This document shows positions 1 through 6,330 of a stretch of DNA of 7,064 bases, piece after piece. The notes below the pieces were generated by a model. That model worked only from the letters and a program-made list of their open reading frames with translations, did not search any database and had not been told where the DNA came from. Source of the DNA: Hyphomicrobiaceae bacterium (GTDB lineage: Bacteria > Pseudomonadota > Alphaproteobacteria > Rhizobiales > Hyphomicrobiaceae); assembly GCA_017353825.1 (NCBI GenBank), contig JAFMSC010000222.1, forward strand, positions 1 through 7,064, in the 5' to 3' direction. Within the stretch, counting starts at the first letter, position 1. Every line of letters begins with the position of its first letter. The translations under genes were made by a program, and so were the position numbers.

Positions 1-223
1 CTGCGGTCCCAGGGGGACGGCCGACGGCCGGACGCGAAGAGACAAGCGCGGGCGCAACGGTGAGCTCCGCCTCGGCTGCATCGGCTTCGTCTGGCCGATG
101 GCGGCGGGCGAGCGCACGCGCGCCTGACCTCAACTCGCCCGATCCGCAGGTCGGCGGCGCCCGGTCGCGGGCGACCAATCTTGGCTTGCGGTTGCGGCCG
201 ACACGGGGCAGACACTGGCCGCC

Positions 224-1285
224 ATGGCGCAGCAACGAGCACTCTCACCGTCCCTGGGCTTGGCCGCATCGGGCGACAACGCGGTGCGGGTGTGGCTGTT
301 CACGGTCGCTGCGCTGATCTTCCTGATGGTGGGCCTAGGCGGCGCCACGCGTCTCACGGGCTCGGGCCTGTCCATCACCGAGTGGCAGCCGATCATGGGT
401 GCGGTGCCGCCACTGTCTGATGCGGCCTGGCAGGAGGCGTTCGAGAAATACCAACAGATCCCCCAGTACGAACACGTCAACCGCGGGATGAGCCTTGCCG
501 CGTTCAAGCTGATCTACTGGTGGGAGTGGACGCACCGTTTCCTGGGGCGGCTGATCGGTGCCGTCTTTCTCGTGCCGTTCCTCTACTTCCTGAGCGTGGG
601 ACAGATCGGCCGGCGGCTGATCGGCAAGCTCGCGGCGATCTTCGTGCTGGGCGCTCTGCAGGGCTTCATCGGCTGGTACATGGTGAGCTCGGGCCTCGCC
701 GAGCGCATCAGCGTGAGCCAGTACCGCCTCGCGTTGCACATGACTCTGGCCGTGGCGATCTTCGGCGCCACCTTGTGGGTGGCGCTGTCGCTGGGACGAG
801 AACCCCTGCCCAGAAAGTCCGCCCGGCCCCTCGGGCAGCAGGCTGCTGCGGCCGCAATTGCCGCCCTCGTTCTGCTCCAGATCGCCGCCGGCGCGTTCGT
901 CGCTGGCCTGAAGGCCGGCGCCGGCTGGAACACCTGGCCACTCATGGAAGGCCAGCTGATCCCCCAGGGCCTCGGCGCCATGACGCCCTGGTGGGCCAAC
1001 CTGTTCGAGAACGCGCTGACGGTGCAGTTCAGCCACCGCCTGCTGGCCTACGCCATCGCCGCCGGCGTGGCCTGGCACCTGTGGCCGCCGCTGCGGGGCT
1101 TCCCGGACAAGGCAACGCGCGCCTCGGGATTGGCTCTCGGCGCCGCCGTGCTCGCCCAGATCGTCCTCGGCATCTCCACTCTGCTCGCCCACGTCCCCAT
1201 CCCCCTCGCCCTTCTGCACCAGGCCGGCGCCGTGGCCGTGTTCGGCGTGGCGCTGTGGCACTGGCACAGGCTCAGCTACACGTAG
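224..1285 (+). CDS. ctaA: Heme A synthase, COX15/CtaA family
   Basis: This inner-membrane enzyme oxidises the C8 methyl group of heme O to a formyl group, giving heme A for aa3-type cytochrome c oxidase. The 353-residue product has the family's eight-helix, two-half layout. Its N-terminal helix (about residues 22-41) leads into the conserved GGATRLTGSGLSITEW block (39-54). The four histidines expected as heme ligands are visible: H104 in EWTHR, H172 in ALHMTLA, H271 in FSHRLLAY and H332 in LLHQAG. NTWPLMEGQLIP (236-247) is the usual second-half loop of the alphaproteobacterial/mitochondrial type. Length is normal for the family. The ATG at 224 has only a weak purine tract upstream, but it leaves a short cytoplasmic leader before helix 1, as in relatives. 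The gene converges on the DUF1152 gene with a 27-bp gap. Family assignment is firm; the exact start is less so. Confidence 0.95.
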   Translation: MAQQRALSPSLGLAASGDNAVRVWLFTVAALIFLMVGLGGATRLTGSGLSITEWQPIMGAVPPLSDAAWQEAFEKYQQIPQYEHVNRGMSLAAFKLIYWWEWTHRFLGRLIGAVFLVPFLYFLSVGQIGRRLIGKLAAIFVLGALQGFIGWYMVSSGLAERISVSQYRLALHMTLAVAIFGATLWVALSLGREPLPRKSARPLGQQAAAAAIAALVLLQIAAGAFVAGLKAGAGWNTWPLMEGQLIPQGLGAMTPWWANLFENALTVQFSHRLLAYAIAAGVAWHLWPPLRGFPDKATRASGLALGAAVLAQIVLGISTLLAHVPIPLALLHQAGAVAVFGVALWHWHRLSYT

Positions 1286-1310
1286 GTTGGTCGAGCCGCG
1301 AGACGAACCT
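1284..1310. terminator. Possible hairpin between convergent genes
   Basis: An imperfect inverted repeat overlaps the ctaA stop codon. AGGTT (1284-1288) pairs with AACCT (1306-1310), then comes a G-G mismatch, then GTC (1290-1292) pairs with GAC (1302-1304), around a nine-base loop. It fills the gap between two converging genes, where a bidirectional transcription stop would make sense. No T-run follows on either strand, so it is not a classic intrinsic terminator. The role is inferred from position. Confidence 0.3.
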
Positions 1311-1312
1311 CG

Positions 1313-2251
1313 CTAGAGCGGAATAGGCTTGCGAGACCGCAGGCCCAGCTGCTCCCGATGCCGGTGGATGGCGTCCCGGACCTCATGGGTCGTGTTGGTG
1401 CACCGGATGGCATCGCGGAATCCCATCCAGCGAGCGACGATTGGTACGTCGTAGAACCAATAGAGGGACATCAGAGGGTTGACGAACAGCTCGCTGCCCC
1501 CGGTGCGATCGGTCGCGTGGTAATCGCCGAACTCTCCTCGAATTGCACTGGCAATCGAATTGCACACGATGCTCCTGTGCGCAGGCTGTCGCATGTTGGC
1601 GTAGTCGACCGCCTCCAGGAAGCCGCGCGTCTCGGGCATATCGAGCGCCAAGGAGCAGCAGCCCATGAAGGCGCCGGCCCTGATCAGCTCAGCCGTATTC
1701 TCTAGGAAGCTGTGGTGCGAGACGCCGTGGAAATGGTCGATGCCGAACCCCACGCAGGCCAGCAATTTCCTTGCCACATCCAGTTCGCTCACGGCCACCA
1801 GCGACGTCGCATCCTCCACCACCGTCCCCAAACCCGGCTCATCGCCTTTGATGATGCTGTCGGTGCCTCCGTCGATGAGGATAACGGTGTCGATTGCAAA
1901 CTTTGTAACGACCGCATTGTATGCGGCTTAAAGCGGCATGACGCCCGTCCTGGAAAAGCCGACGATGCTGACCTCTCGGTCTTGCCTCGCGAACCACTCG
2001 ACCAAAGAGCGCTCTGGGAAGTAGTCGAGCTCCCGCGCCATGGCGTCGATAATCCAGGCTTTGCCCTCGATGGTGTTGCAGCCGCTCTCGTTGAGACGGG
2101 CGAAGGACACGTTTGCCAGATGCGCGACTTTGCCGACTGAGGTCAGATAGCTGTGCAGCGGCAGGCCGCTGTAGATGTCGAAGCCGCCACCGCACCCGGC
2201 AATGAGTACGTTCTGAGCCTCTTTGAGAGCAGCGAAGAATGGGATCTGCAT
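1313..2251 (-). pseudogene. DUF1152-family protein, interrupted by one in-frame stop
   Basis: Read on the minus strand from the ATG at 2251-2249, the frame encodes a DUF1152-type protein of 312 codons. A glycine-rich block, AGCGGGFDIYSGLPL, lies at residues 18-32, consistent with a nucleotide-binding-like N-terminus. Later come GFSRTGVMPL (98-107), DGGTDS (127-132) and a SHHSFLENT segment. Codon 108 is TAA (1928-1930). Family-like sequence resumes in the same frame immediately after it (AAYNAVVTKFAIDTVILIDGG) and continues to the TAG at 1313-1315. There is no frameshift and no second stop. The family's function is not established. The break could be a recent nonsense mutation, a sequencing error, or less likely a read-through site. 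The downstream part could reinitiate only at weak codons such as the TTG at 1831. An alternative in-frame ATG at 2275 would add eight residues. GC is lower (about 52-63 percent on lines I counted) than in neighbours, which hints at acquisition. Confidence 0.8.
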
Positions 2252-2319
2252 CGGCTGGCGCTCGCTTGACCTCATGCCTCTTTTAAAAATGCGGGCGGGC
2301 GCTTGCGGGCGACCCTGCG

Positions 2320-2446
2320 CTCCCACTTGAGCTGCCACTTGGGCTTCCACTTGGGGGCTTCCACGTGTGGCTTCCACGTGTGGCTTCCACTTGGGGCTGC
2401 CACTTGGGGCTGCGACTTGGGCTGCCACTTGGGCTGCGACGTGATG
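2320..2446. repeat. Minisatellite, ten units of 12-14 bp
   Basis: Ten degenerate tandem units of the form CT(G/T)CCACTTGGG follow each other without spacers. They begin at 2320, 2332, 2344, 2358, 2371, 2384, 2397, 2410, 2422 and 2434. Unit lengths are 12, 12, 14, 13, 13, 13, 13, 12, 12 and 13 bp, mainly through variation in the G-run. Units 4 and 5 are identical and carry CACGTG instead of CACTTG. Units 8 and 10 have CGAC for CCAC. The array ends 69 bp upstream of the ATG of the interrupted DUF1152 gene and would lie in its leader. On the minus strand one frame reads as PKWQ/PKWK-like tetrapeptides and another as QVAA-like ones; both are probably incidental to the 12-bp period. There are no unique spacers, so it is not a CRISPR array. 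Confidence 0.85.
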
Positions 2447-2976
2447 CAGGCCCAGCACCAAAACGCGCTCACCTCTCACCTGCGTAAGATACGGCCTACG
2501 AGCAGCGTTACAGGAGCCAACGTCGGGCCTCTCCATGGACGAGCCCATCGAGAAGCGGCTGCCCAGCGATGCGTGCGTAGGCATGGTGAGACCCTCTCCA
2601 AGAAACGTTTAATCGCCCCGGTACGCCGCGACTCATACCAGGGAACGCCTCGCAAGGGTCCCTCGCGGCCTTCGGCTTGACAGCGAGCCCAGCGGGTCTC
2701 AACTGGCCGACAAATGGCCGATAGACCTCCGACCACGGCGCACCGCCTGACACGCCGTCGAGGCCGTCCAAGCGACGGTCGACCTCGGCGCCATGCCAGC
2801 CCGGCAGGAGCAGCGCAGCTGCTGCGGGGTCAACCCCGAATCCCACAAGTCCCTCACCGTGCTCCACGCGCCTCGACGGAAAGCACGGAGTGCAGCCCGA
2901 TCTTGTTTCTAGGATACCACCGCGCTGGCCGACATGGTACCGAAAGGGATCAGAGAGTCACCGGATTGCCCCGCCC
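2447..2976. other. Intergenic stretch without a convincing gene
   Basis: About 530 bp lie between the tandem array and ubiA. Several open frames cross it on both strands, including a minus-strand frame of 119 codons at 2508-2867, but none gives a protein I recognise. They have arginine-, proline- and alanine-rich compositions typical of GC-rich shadow frames. I see no tRNA-like fold, no insertion-sequence ends and no clear sigma70 promoter. The region should contain the promoters of the divergently oriented ubiA and DUF1152 genes, but I cannot locate them. Confidence 0.5.
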
Positions 2977-3942
2977 GTGACCAACACGCACGCAACCCGC
3001 TCCGCAGACACCGTTCCGGATGCGCCGCCCGGCAACTGGGTGGACCGCATCGCGCCGGCGGCGGCCAAGCCCTACCTGCGGCTGGCCAGGTTCGACCGGC
3101 CGATCGGGGCGTGGCTCCTGCTGTTCCCAGCCTGGTGGAGCCAGGCCCTGGCGGAGCTGTCGCTCGGGCGGCCCTATCCCAACCTCTGGTACATGGCGCT
3201 GTTCCTGGTGGGCGCCTTCGTCATGCGGGGGGCCGGGTGCACCTATAACGATATCGTCGACCGCGACTACGACGCCCGCGTCGCCCGCACGGCGGCGCGG
3301 CCGATCCCTTCCGGCCAGGTCAGCGCGCGCCAATCGTTGGCGTTCCTCATCGGGCTGGGCCTCACCGGGCTCATGGTGCTCGTCCAGTTCAACTGGTTCA
3401 CGGTGGGGCTCGGCGCCGCCTCGCTGCTGCTGATCGCTGTCTACCCGTTCGCCAAACGCTACACGTTCTGGCCGCAGGCCGTGCTGGGCCTTACATTCAA
3501 GTGGGGAGCGCTGGTGGGTTGGGCCGCCGTGACCGGGGCGGTGGCACTGCCGGCGCTGGTGCTCTACTTGGGCTCGGTGCTGTGGACCATCGGCTATGAC
3601 ACCATCTACGCCCACCAGGACAAAGAGGACGACATCCTGGTCGGCGTGAAATCGACCGCCCTCAAGTTCGGCGCCGCCACGCAGCGCTGGCTCGCCGCGT
3701 TCTACGCCGGCGCCGTCGTTGTGTGGGGGGCCGCCGGCCTGCTGGCCGGAGCGCACGGTTGCTTCCTGCTGGTGTTGGCGCTCCTGGCAGCTCAGCTCGC
3801 CTGGCAGATCGCGACCCTCGACATCGACGACCCCGCCAACTGCCTGACCCGCTTCCGGTCGAACCGGCTCGTCGGCTGGCTGCTGCTGGCCGGGATCGTC
3901 GCGGACATGGCGCTCACGGCCGTCAGGGCGGGGAGCCTGTGA
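2977..3942 (+). CDS. ubiA: 4-hydroxybenzoate polyprenyltransferase (UbiA)
   Basis: This integral inner-membrane prenyltransferase joins a polyprenyl diphosphate to 4-hydroxybenzoate, the first membrane-bound step of ubiquinone biosynthesis. From the GTG at 2977 the product is 321 residues. The first Asp-rich motif, NDIVDRDYD (91-99), is followed by the conserved RTAARPIPSG. The second, YDTIYAHQDKEDD (207-219), completes the pair that binds Mg2+ and diphosphate. Hydrophobic segments between and after these motifs fit the nine-helix UbiA fold. An in-frame GTG at 2890 would add 29 residues with no family-like character. The 2977 start places the typical NWVDRIAP...PYLRLARFDRPIG opening near the N-terminus, so I prefer it, although no strong ribosome-binding site precedes either. 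The next gene begins 28 bp downstream on the same strand. Function is confident from motifs; the polyprenyl chain length is unknown. Confidence 0.95.
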   Translation: MTNTHATRSADTVPDAPPGNWVDRIAPAAAKPYLRLARFDRPIGAWLLLFPAWWSQALAELSLGRPYPNLWYMALFLVGAFVMRGAGCTYNDIVDRDYDARVARTAARPIPSGQVSARQSLAFLIGLGLTGLMVLVQFNWFTVGLGAASLLLIAVYPFAKRYTFWPQAVLGLTFKWGALVGWAAVTGAVALPALVLYLGSVLWTIGYDTIYAHQDKEDDILVGVKSTALKFGAATQRWLAAFYAGAVVVWGAAGLLAGAHGCFLLVLALLAAQLAWQIATLDIDDPANCLTRFRSNRLVGWLLLAGIVADMALTAVRAGSL

Positions 3943-3970
3943 GTGCGGCAATCTGCGAGTCGCGGCCTCT

Positions 3971-4252
3971 ATGACCCCCAAATCCCCCCCAGCCACCAAC
4001 GCCGACGGCACGCGCCCGACGCGTCAGCTTCTTCACCTCGTCTTTGGCGGGGAGCTCAAGTCGCTGGACAGCGTAGAGTTTTCCGACGTTTCGGCGCTCG
4101 ACGTTGTCGGCATCTTCCCCAACTATGCCGAAGCCTACAAGGCGTGGAAGGCCGCCGCGCAGCGGACCGTTGACAACGCCCAGGTGCGCTATTTCATCGT
4201 CCACATGCACCGCCTGCTCGATCCGGAGCTGACGGGCCCCCCCAAATCGTGA
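3971..4252 (+). CDS. Small DUF4170-family protein
   Basis: This 93-residue, soluble-looking protein has no signal peptide or membrane helix. After a Pro/Thr-rich leader of about 16 residues comes a compact conserved block. It contains LLHLVFGGEL (about 20-29), DVVGIFPNYAEAYKAWKAAAQ (about 48-68) and RTVDNAQVRYFIVHMHRLLDP near the C-terminus, which I recognise as DUF4170. The family is largely confined to Alphaproteobacteria, often beside lipid A and Kdo genes, and has no established biochemical function. Here it follows ubiA by 28 bp and precedes the MsbA-like exporter, so co-transcription is plausible. The ATG at 3971 has only a weak upstream purine signal. A GTG-started frame at 3943 in another phase overlaps it but has no family-like features. 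Family call is good; role is inferred from neighbours only. Confidence 0.85.
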   Translation: MTPKSPPATNADGTRPTRQLLHLVFGGELKSLDSVEFSDVSALDVVGIFPNYAEAYKAWKAAAQRTVDNAQVRYFIVHMHRLLDPELTGPPKS

Positions 4253-4357
4253 CACTTTGGCGCGGAAAGGCGGTGGGTTCCTGACCCCGCGTGGTGGCCC
4301 CGCGGCTTCGCAGCTGGTAGGTAGACCTCCCAGACGCCGAAATTGCATCCGCGGGCG

Positions 4358-4364
4358 AGGAGGG
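4358..4364 (+). promoter_or_regulatory. Shine-Dalgarno deciding the TTG start of the exporter
   Basis: AGGAGGG lies just upstream of the TTG at 4368, with a short gap of 3-4 bases. It is the strongest ribosome-binding sequence in the window. The alternative TTG at 4257, which opens the same frame 37 codons earlier, has none. This supports translation from 4368. Confidence 0.6.
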
Positions 4365-4367
4365 ACC

Positions 4368-6230
4368 TTGGGCCAAGCGGCAATACCCCGAACGACCCAG
4401 TCGAACAGACCGGGCTGGAGCGCCGAGGGGCGCCCTCTCCTGCGGCGCTTCGCCAGCGACTGGATCCTGCCGCGCTGGCGCACGATCGCCTTGGCCCTGT
4501 GCTGGACCGCTGGTGTGGCTGCGTCGAGTTCGGGCTATCCCGCCATCATCAAGCACTCGTTCGACTCCCTGCGGCAGCCAGGAGATAGCGCAAGCGCCGC
4601 GCTTCCTTGGGTGCTTCTGGGCATCGTGGGCATCACCGCCTGCCGCGGCCTGTTTCTCTATCTCTATCAGACCACGGCGACGCGGGTGGCCACGCGCATG
4701 GTCACCGATGTGCAGAAGGCGGCCTTTGCGCATCTCATGAACGCCGACTTTGCGCGCCTCACGCGGGAGACGACCGGGCGGCTCGTCGCGCGCATGACGA
4801 GCGACCTCACAGCCGTCAGCGCCGCTTCGCAAGCAGTCCTCGTCTCGGCGAGGGACACCTTCACCGTGGTCGCGATGGTCTCCGTCATGTTCTACTACGA
4901 TTGGGCGATGACGCTCGTCGTACTCTGCGGCGGCCCGCTTGCCGCCCTGCCCGTGCATCGCCTGAGCCTTCGCCTCAGATCGGTGGCTCGCAGAACGCAG
5001 CGCGAGCTGGGCAGCACGACTTCACGCCTGACGGAGACCTTCTCCGGCGCGCGCCTGATCAAGTCGTTCCGACTGGAGCGCTATGTGGTGCGTCGCCTCA
5101 ACGAGAATTTCGAGCAGGTGCTTCGCCTAAGGTTGAAGGCTGTCCGCGCGCGTGCCGGCGTGCTCTCACTGTTGGAGGTATTGGGCGGGATCGCCGTTGC
5201 CAGCACCATCGCCTTCGCCTTCTGGCGCATTACGAGCGGCATCAACACCGAGGGCGATTTCGTGGCCTACGTGGCGTGTATCGTGATCGCCGCGCAATCG
5301 CTGCGGTCGTTGGGAAGCGTTTCCAACGCGACCTCGGAGGGGCTCGCTGCCGCCGAGCGCATCTACGAGCTCCTCGACGAGAAGCCCGCCGTCGTCGACA
5401 GGCCCAGCGCCCGCCCCTTGGCCGTCAAGACCGCGTCCATCGTGTTCGACAACGTGAGCTTCGCCTACGCCGCCGACGCGCGCACGCCCGCGCTCAGGGA
5501 CCTCTCTATGAACGTGGCTGGCGGCGAGATGGTGGCCCTGGTCGGCCGCTCGGGCGCCGGCAAATCCACCATCGTCAATCTGGTGCCGCGGCTGTTCGAC
5601 GTGAGCGCAGGGGCCATCCTGATCGACGGCCAGGACATCCGCGACGTGACGCTCGCCAGCCTGCGCGAGGCCATCGCCATGGTCAGCCAGGAGATCACGC
5701 TGTTCGACGACACCATCCGCGCCAATATCGCCCTGGGCCGTCTGGGAGCCGGGCAGGAGGACATCATTGCCGCCGCCAAGGCCGCCGCAGCGCACGACTT
5801 CATCATGGCTCAGCCTGACGGCTACGATACCGTGATCGGGGAGGGGGGGCTGCGGCTCTCCGGCGGCCAGCGCCAGCGGCTCGCTCTGGCGCGGGCGTTC
5901 CTGAAGGACGCGCCGATCCTGCTCCTCGACGAGGCGACCAGCGCGCTCGATACCGAATCGGAAGGCCTGGTGCAGGCGGCCCTCGCCCGCTTCACACGCA
6001 ACCGCACCACGCTGGTCATCGCCCACCGGCTCTCCACCGTTCAGCGCGCCAGCATGATTTGCGTGATGGACGAAGGCCGACTAGCCGAGGTCGGCACCCA
6101 CGCCGAATTGCTTGCGCGCAACGGCATCTACGCGAAGCTGTGCCGGTCCCAGGCGCTGCTTGACCTGGGCGGTGGACCAATTCATGACAGCGCGCTAACG
6201 GCGCCCGCACCGCCGACGGCGGCCGCCTGA
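4368..6230 (+). CDS. msbA: MsbA-like ABC exporter, fused permease and ATPase
   Basis: This is a half-transporter that dimerises in the inner membrane. By family and context it probably flips lipid A-core from the inner to the outer leaflet. From the TTG at 4368 it has 620 residues. Six hydrophobic segments (about 37-56, 80-101, 160-176, 180-197, 264-287 and 297-312) form the membrane domain. The ATPase domain follows: Walker A GRSGAGKST (393-401), Q-loop Q441, signature LSGGQ (497-501), Walker B ILLLDE with D521 and catalytic E522, SALD D-loop, and switch H553 in IAHRLST. All catalytic residues are intact. The frame is open from a TTG at 4257, but that 37-residue extension has no family-like sequence. 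Its position between DUF4170 and the DUF374 gene favours lipid A export. Type-1 ABC exporters look alike, so a drug or other lipid substrate cannot be excluded. Confidence 0.9.
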   Translation: MGQAAIPRTTQSNRPGWSAEGRPLLRRFASDWILPRWRTIALALCWTAGVAASSSGYPAIIKHSFDSLRQPGDSASAALPWVLLGIVGITACRGLFLYLYQTTATRVATRMVTDVQKAAFAHLMNADFARLTRETTGRLVARMTSDLTAVSAASQAVLVSARDTFTVVAMVSVMFYYDWAMTLVVLCGGPLAALPVHRLSLRLRSVARRTQRELGSTTSRLTETFSGARLIKSFRLERYVVRRLNENFEQVLRLRLKAVRARAGVLSLLEVLGGIAVASTIAFAFWRITSGINTEGDFVAYVACIVIAAQSLRSLGSVSNATSEGLAAAERIYELLDEKPAVVDRPSARPLAVKTASIVFDNVSFAYAADARTPALRDLSMNVAGGEMVALVGRSGAGKSTIVNLVPRLFDVSAGAILIDGQDIRDVTLASLREAIAMVSQEITLFDDTIRANIALGRLGAGQEDIIAAAKAAAAHDFIMAQPDGYDTVIGEGGLRLSGGQRQRLALARAFLKDAPILLLDEATSALDTESEGLVQAALARFTRNRTTLVIAHRLSTVQRASMICVMDEGRLAEVGTHAELLARNGIYAKLCRSQALLDLGGGPIHDSALTAPAPPTAAA

Positions 6231-6316
6231 CCGGCACCGATCGCCACGCGCCGCATCGTTGCTATTGACAATGTGGGCGCGCCGTCGCCAAGAACTCTCG
6301 CCGCTAAGCAACCGTC

Positions 6317-6321
6317 AGGAG
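6317..6321 (+). promoter_or_regulatory. Shine-Dalgarno before the DUF374 gene
   Basis: AGGAG is followed by nine bases and then the ATG at 6331. The spacing favours this start over the in-frame ATG at 6271, which has no purine-rich tract before it and would add 20 non-conserved residues. Confidence 0.55.
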
Positions 6322-6330
6322 CGCCTGGAC

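Noticed and set aside
1..63. Possible C-terminal end of an upstream plus-strand gene in frame 1, ending with TGA at 61-63
   Set aside because: Only 20 residues are visible, rich in Arg, Ala and Gln, and unrecognisable. Another plus frame is open to 127 and a third to 317, so the frame cannot be chosen.
335..1267. Long 310-codon minus-strand open frame antisense to ctaA
   Set aside because: It is a GC-rich shadow with His/Gln/Glu/Gly-rich composition and no domain. The plus strand encodes an unmistakable CtaA.
1831..1929. Frameshift between the two halves of the DUF1152 gene
   Set aside because: Both halves are in the same reading frame, and the 32 codons between the TAA and the TTG at 1831 read as family-like protein. 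The only lesion is the stop codon.
2320..2446. CRISPR array
   Set aside because: Repeat units are 12-14 bp and directly contiguous, with no unique spacers and no cas genes nearby.
2508..2867. 119-codon minus-strand open frame in the gene-poor stretch
   Set aside because: No recognisable domain and no clear ribosome-binding site. Several competing frames overlap it, so it cannot be supported as a gene.
2950..4011. 353-codon minus-strand open frame antisense to ubiA
   Set aside because: Low-complexity shadow composition; UbiA motifs on the plus strand explain the region.
4287..4305. CCGCG/CGCGG inverted repeat between DUF4170 and the exporter as a terminator
   Set aside because: It has only a five-base stem with a nine-base loop and no T-run. 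Such stems are expected by chance at this GC content.
6265..6270. TTGACA resembling a -35 promoter element before the DUF374 gene
   Set aside because: No acceptable -10 hexamer lies 15-19 bp downstream; the sequence there is GC-rich.
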